Virus record (IMG/VR): IMGVR_UViG_3300000226_000003
Location: 1-40,272 of that record
DNA length: 40,272 nucleotides
Strand: one strand, 5' to 3'
DNA from: a virus
Shown: in pieces, positions 39,235 through 40,272 of the stretch
Numbering within the stretch: position 1 is the first letter of the stretch
Layout: each line of letters begins with the position of its first letter
Notes under the pieces: generated by a model
Told to the model about the DNA's origin: nothing
Databases searched by the model: none
The model's input: only the letters and a program-made list of their open reading frames with translations
Made by a program: the position numbers and the translations under genes

Positions 39235-39309
39235 GGGCCCTTAATTCAGCGGTAGAATGCTGTCTTTACATGGCAGAAGTCGGAAGTTCGAATCTTCCAG
39301 GGCCCACCA
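39235..39309 (+). tRNA. tRNA-Val (anticodon UAC)
   Basis: Acceptor GGGCCCT / AGGGCCC plus ACCA. Stem CTGTC / GGCAG, loop TTTACAT (TAC). Confidence 0.9.
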
Positions 39310-39314
39310 AATTC

Positions 39315-39390
39315 GGTCCCATGGTGTAATTGGTTAACACGCTAGCCTGTCACGCTGGTATTAGGGGTTCGAGTCCCCTTGGGACCGCCA
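39315..39390 (+). tRNA. tRNA-Asp (anticodon GUC)
   Basis: Acceptor GGTCCCA / TGGGACC, discriminator G, CCA. Stem CTAGC / GCTGG, loop CTGTCAC (GTC). Confidence 0.92.
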
Positions 39391-39394
39391 ATTT

Positions 39395-39469
39395 TCCCTA
39401 GAGCGCGCAAGGTGTGCGAGGTGACTGTTAATCACTTGTGGGTTGGTTCGATTCCAACCTAGGGAGCCA
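39395..39469 (+). tRNA. tRNA-Asn (anticodon GUU)
   Basis: Acceptor TCCCTAG / CTAGGGA, discriminator G, CCA. Stem GGTGA / TCACT, loop CTGTTAA (GTT). Confidence 0.92.
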
Positions 39470-39472
39470 AAT

Positions 39473-39546
39473 GCGGGTGTAGCTCAGCGGTAGAGCCTCT
39501 CGTTGCCAACGAGAATGTCGTCAGTTCGAATCCCACCCTCTCCGCC
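39473..39546 (+). tRNA. tRNA-Gly-like (anticodon GCC), mispaired, possibly chimeric or decayed
   Basis: D arm, anticodon stem (TCTCG / CGAGA) and loop TTGCCAA are perfect for tRNA-Gly. The acceptor 5' strand GCGGGTG meets CCTCTCC with two mismatches and two G-U pairs, and the T stem GTCAG / CCCAC has two mismatches. The 3' end CCTCTCC-G-CCA looks like that of a tRNA-Ser. Function is doubtful. Confidence 0.65.
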
Positions 39547-39547
39547 A

Positions 39548-39553
39548 TAAATA
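39548..39553 (+). promoter_or_regulatory. Late promoter box TAAATA
   Basis: One base after the last tRNA. Spacer TTGAT (5 bases), then the ATG at 39559. Confidence 0.6.
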
Positions 39554-39558
39554 TTGAT

Positions 39559-40272
39559 ATGAGTTATTCTACAATTATAAAATATATTCCTGAAGAATAT
39601 ACACAATATCTTATTCAATATCACAAAGAAAATAAACATAATTATGATATCTTTGATTGGGAAGAAGATGACCTTTTTTTACAGATGTGGGGATTAACTG
39701 AAAAAAGTAAAATATCTGGCCGTAGTAAAATATCTGGCCGTTACGGTGCTACAAATTGGCAATCCAATCATGCTATGGATGATCCACTAGCACGCTCATC
39801 AGCCGGTGTCTTATCAATTGGAAGCATCATTTGGACGTTCGTGCGGCGGATTACGTCACCAATTCCTACAAGAAAAGGTGAGGTATATGACAAATGCGAG
39901 ATTGAAATGAATCTAATAGTAAAGAAAATTTTAGATTTATTTAACGTAGAATATACTGAATTTGAAGCATTTATTAAAACTTCTTATTTACCAATTTCTT
40001 TACACGTTGATGCGAATCGTTATGAAGGGCCCACTACTTCACATAATAATTGGGATGGTAAAGTACCTTCTCAGCGTCAGGATGGAAGTGATTCAAAACA
40101 AGGAATATCTATTATAATACCACTAACATTTAATAAAGATATCCATACTATAATATTTAAAAATATCGCAGAAGATAATGATTATGTTCAAGATTTTCAA
40201 GATGTAGTTTCTGGTCTTTATGAAGAACCCAATCCCAAAGAGCACCAAGCGTTGACGCGAGCCATTGGCGGG
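39559..40272 (+). CDS. Possible 2-oxoglutarate/Fe(II) oxygenase-like protein (3' end cut by window)
   Basis: The frame is open to the last base (238 codons seen). SLHVDANRYEG contains an H-x-D pair, as in Fe(II)/2OG dioxygenases, followed by GISIIIPLTFN, like the core double-stranded beta helix. The distal His and Arg would come later or lie outside the window, so the family call is tentative. The N-terminal part has a duplicated KISGRS segment. The start is supported by the 5-base spacing to the late box; the gene directly follows the tRNA array. Confidence 0.6.
   Translation, partial: MSYSTIIKYIPEEYTQYLIQYHKENKHNYDIFDWEEDDLFLQMWGLTEKSKISGRSKISGRYGATNWQSNHAMDDPLARSSAGVLSIGSIIWTFVRRITSPIPTRKGEVYDKCEIEMNLIVKKILDLFNVEYTEFEAFIKTSYLPISLHVDANRYEGPTTSHNNWDGKVPSQRQDGSDSKQGISIIIPLTFNKDIHTIIFKNIAEDNDYVQDFQDVVSGLYEEPNPKEHQALTRAIGG
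39706..39741. repeat. 18-bp perfect tandem duplication inside a gene
   Basis: AGTAAAATATCTGGCCGT occurs twice in a row (39706-39723, 39724-39741), in frame, duplicating six residues (SKISGR) of the protein at 39559. Confidence 0.9.

Overview
This window reads as part of the genome of a large, AT-rich, T4-like myovirus, probably marine, caught as one contig with genes running off both ends. The evidence for a phage is: dense, overlapping, mostly small genes on both strands; about two dozen TAAATA boxes (T4-type late promoters) directly upstream of genes; tail-fibre-like repeats; N-terminal peptides like T4 capsid-targeting sequences; a phage-type ATP-dependent DNA ligase; two HNH homing endonucleases; and a twelve-member tRNA set. 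The AT-rich composition and a lipoprotein resembling the alphaproteobacterial/rickettsial 17-kDa antigen suggest an AT-rich alphaproteobacterial host. The host is an inference only.

Layout. 0-8 kb: a nucleotidyltransferase-cupin fusion, an FmdB-type zinc ribbon, a HAD phosphatase, an A-type Fe-S carrier, a glycosyltransferase-like protein, a deoxyribosyltransferase-like enzyme, a methyltransferase-like protein, a fibre-like protein and an exported TIM-barrel protein. 8.1-10.8 kb: a tight four-gene cassette (72-aa protein, novel family protein, SET domain, radical SAM) with its own sigma70-like promoter. 10.9-14.2 kb: a small secreted protein, a mini-MscS, a sugar-transfer-like protein, and a minus-strand pair with capsid-targeting peptides. 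14.3-22 kb: the PrkA / DUF444 (YeaH) / SpoVR (YcgB) stress trio, interrupted by an HNH homing gene, followed by a complete phage-encoded elongation factor G. 22-31.8 kb: late accessory genes, including a B12-type radical SAM, an outer-membrane-like lipoprotein, a second member of the novel family, an AdoMet decarboxylase, a second A-type Fe-S protein, a haem-oxygenase-like diiron protein and a third candidate packaged head protein. 31.9-37.9 kb: a less AT-rich module without late promoters, probably early/middle, with DNA ligase, zinc-binding small proteins, a SprT-like metalloprotease, PRPP synthetase and a 17-kDa-antigen-like lipoprotein. 37.8-39.55 kb: the tRNA array with an inserted HNH gene. 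The window ends inside a 2OG-oxygenase-like gene.

How it may work together. EF-G, twelve tRNAs and small basic proteins suggest takeover of translation. The PrkA trio suggests manipulation of the host starvation response. PRPP synthetase, AdoMet decarboxylase and Fe-S carriers are metabolic helper genes. Four exported proteins and a mini-MscS point to remodelling of the host envelope. Three or four proteins look destined for the capsid interior, and one of them carries a possible nuclease signature.

The most unusual regulatory signal is the spacing of TAAATA to start codon: exactly five bases in at least nine genes. This predicts near-leaderless late mRNAs. Several of these boxes sit in the loop of a perfect inverted repeat. 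All functions are from sequence reading alone; no database search was run.
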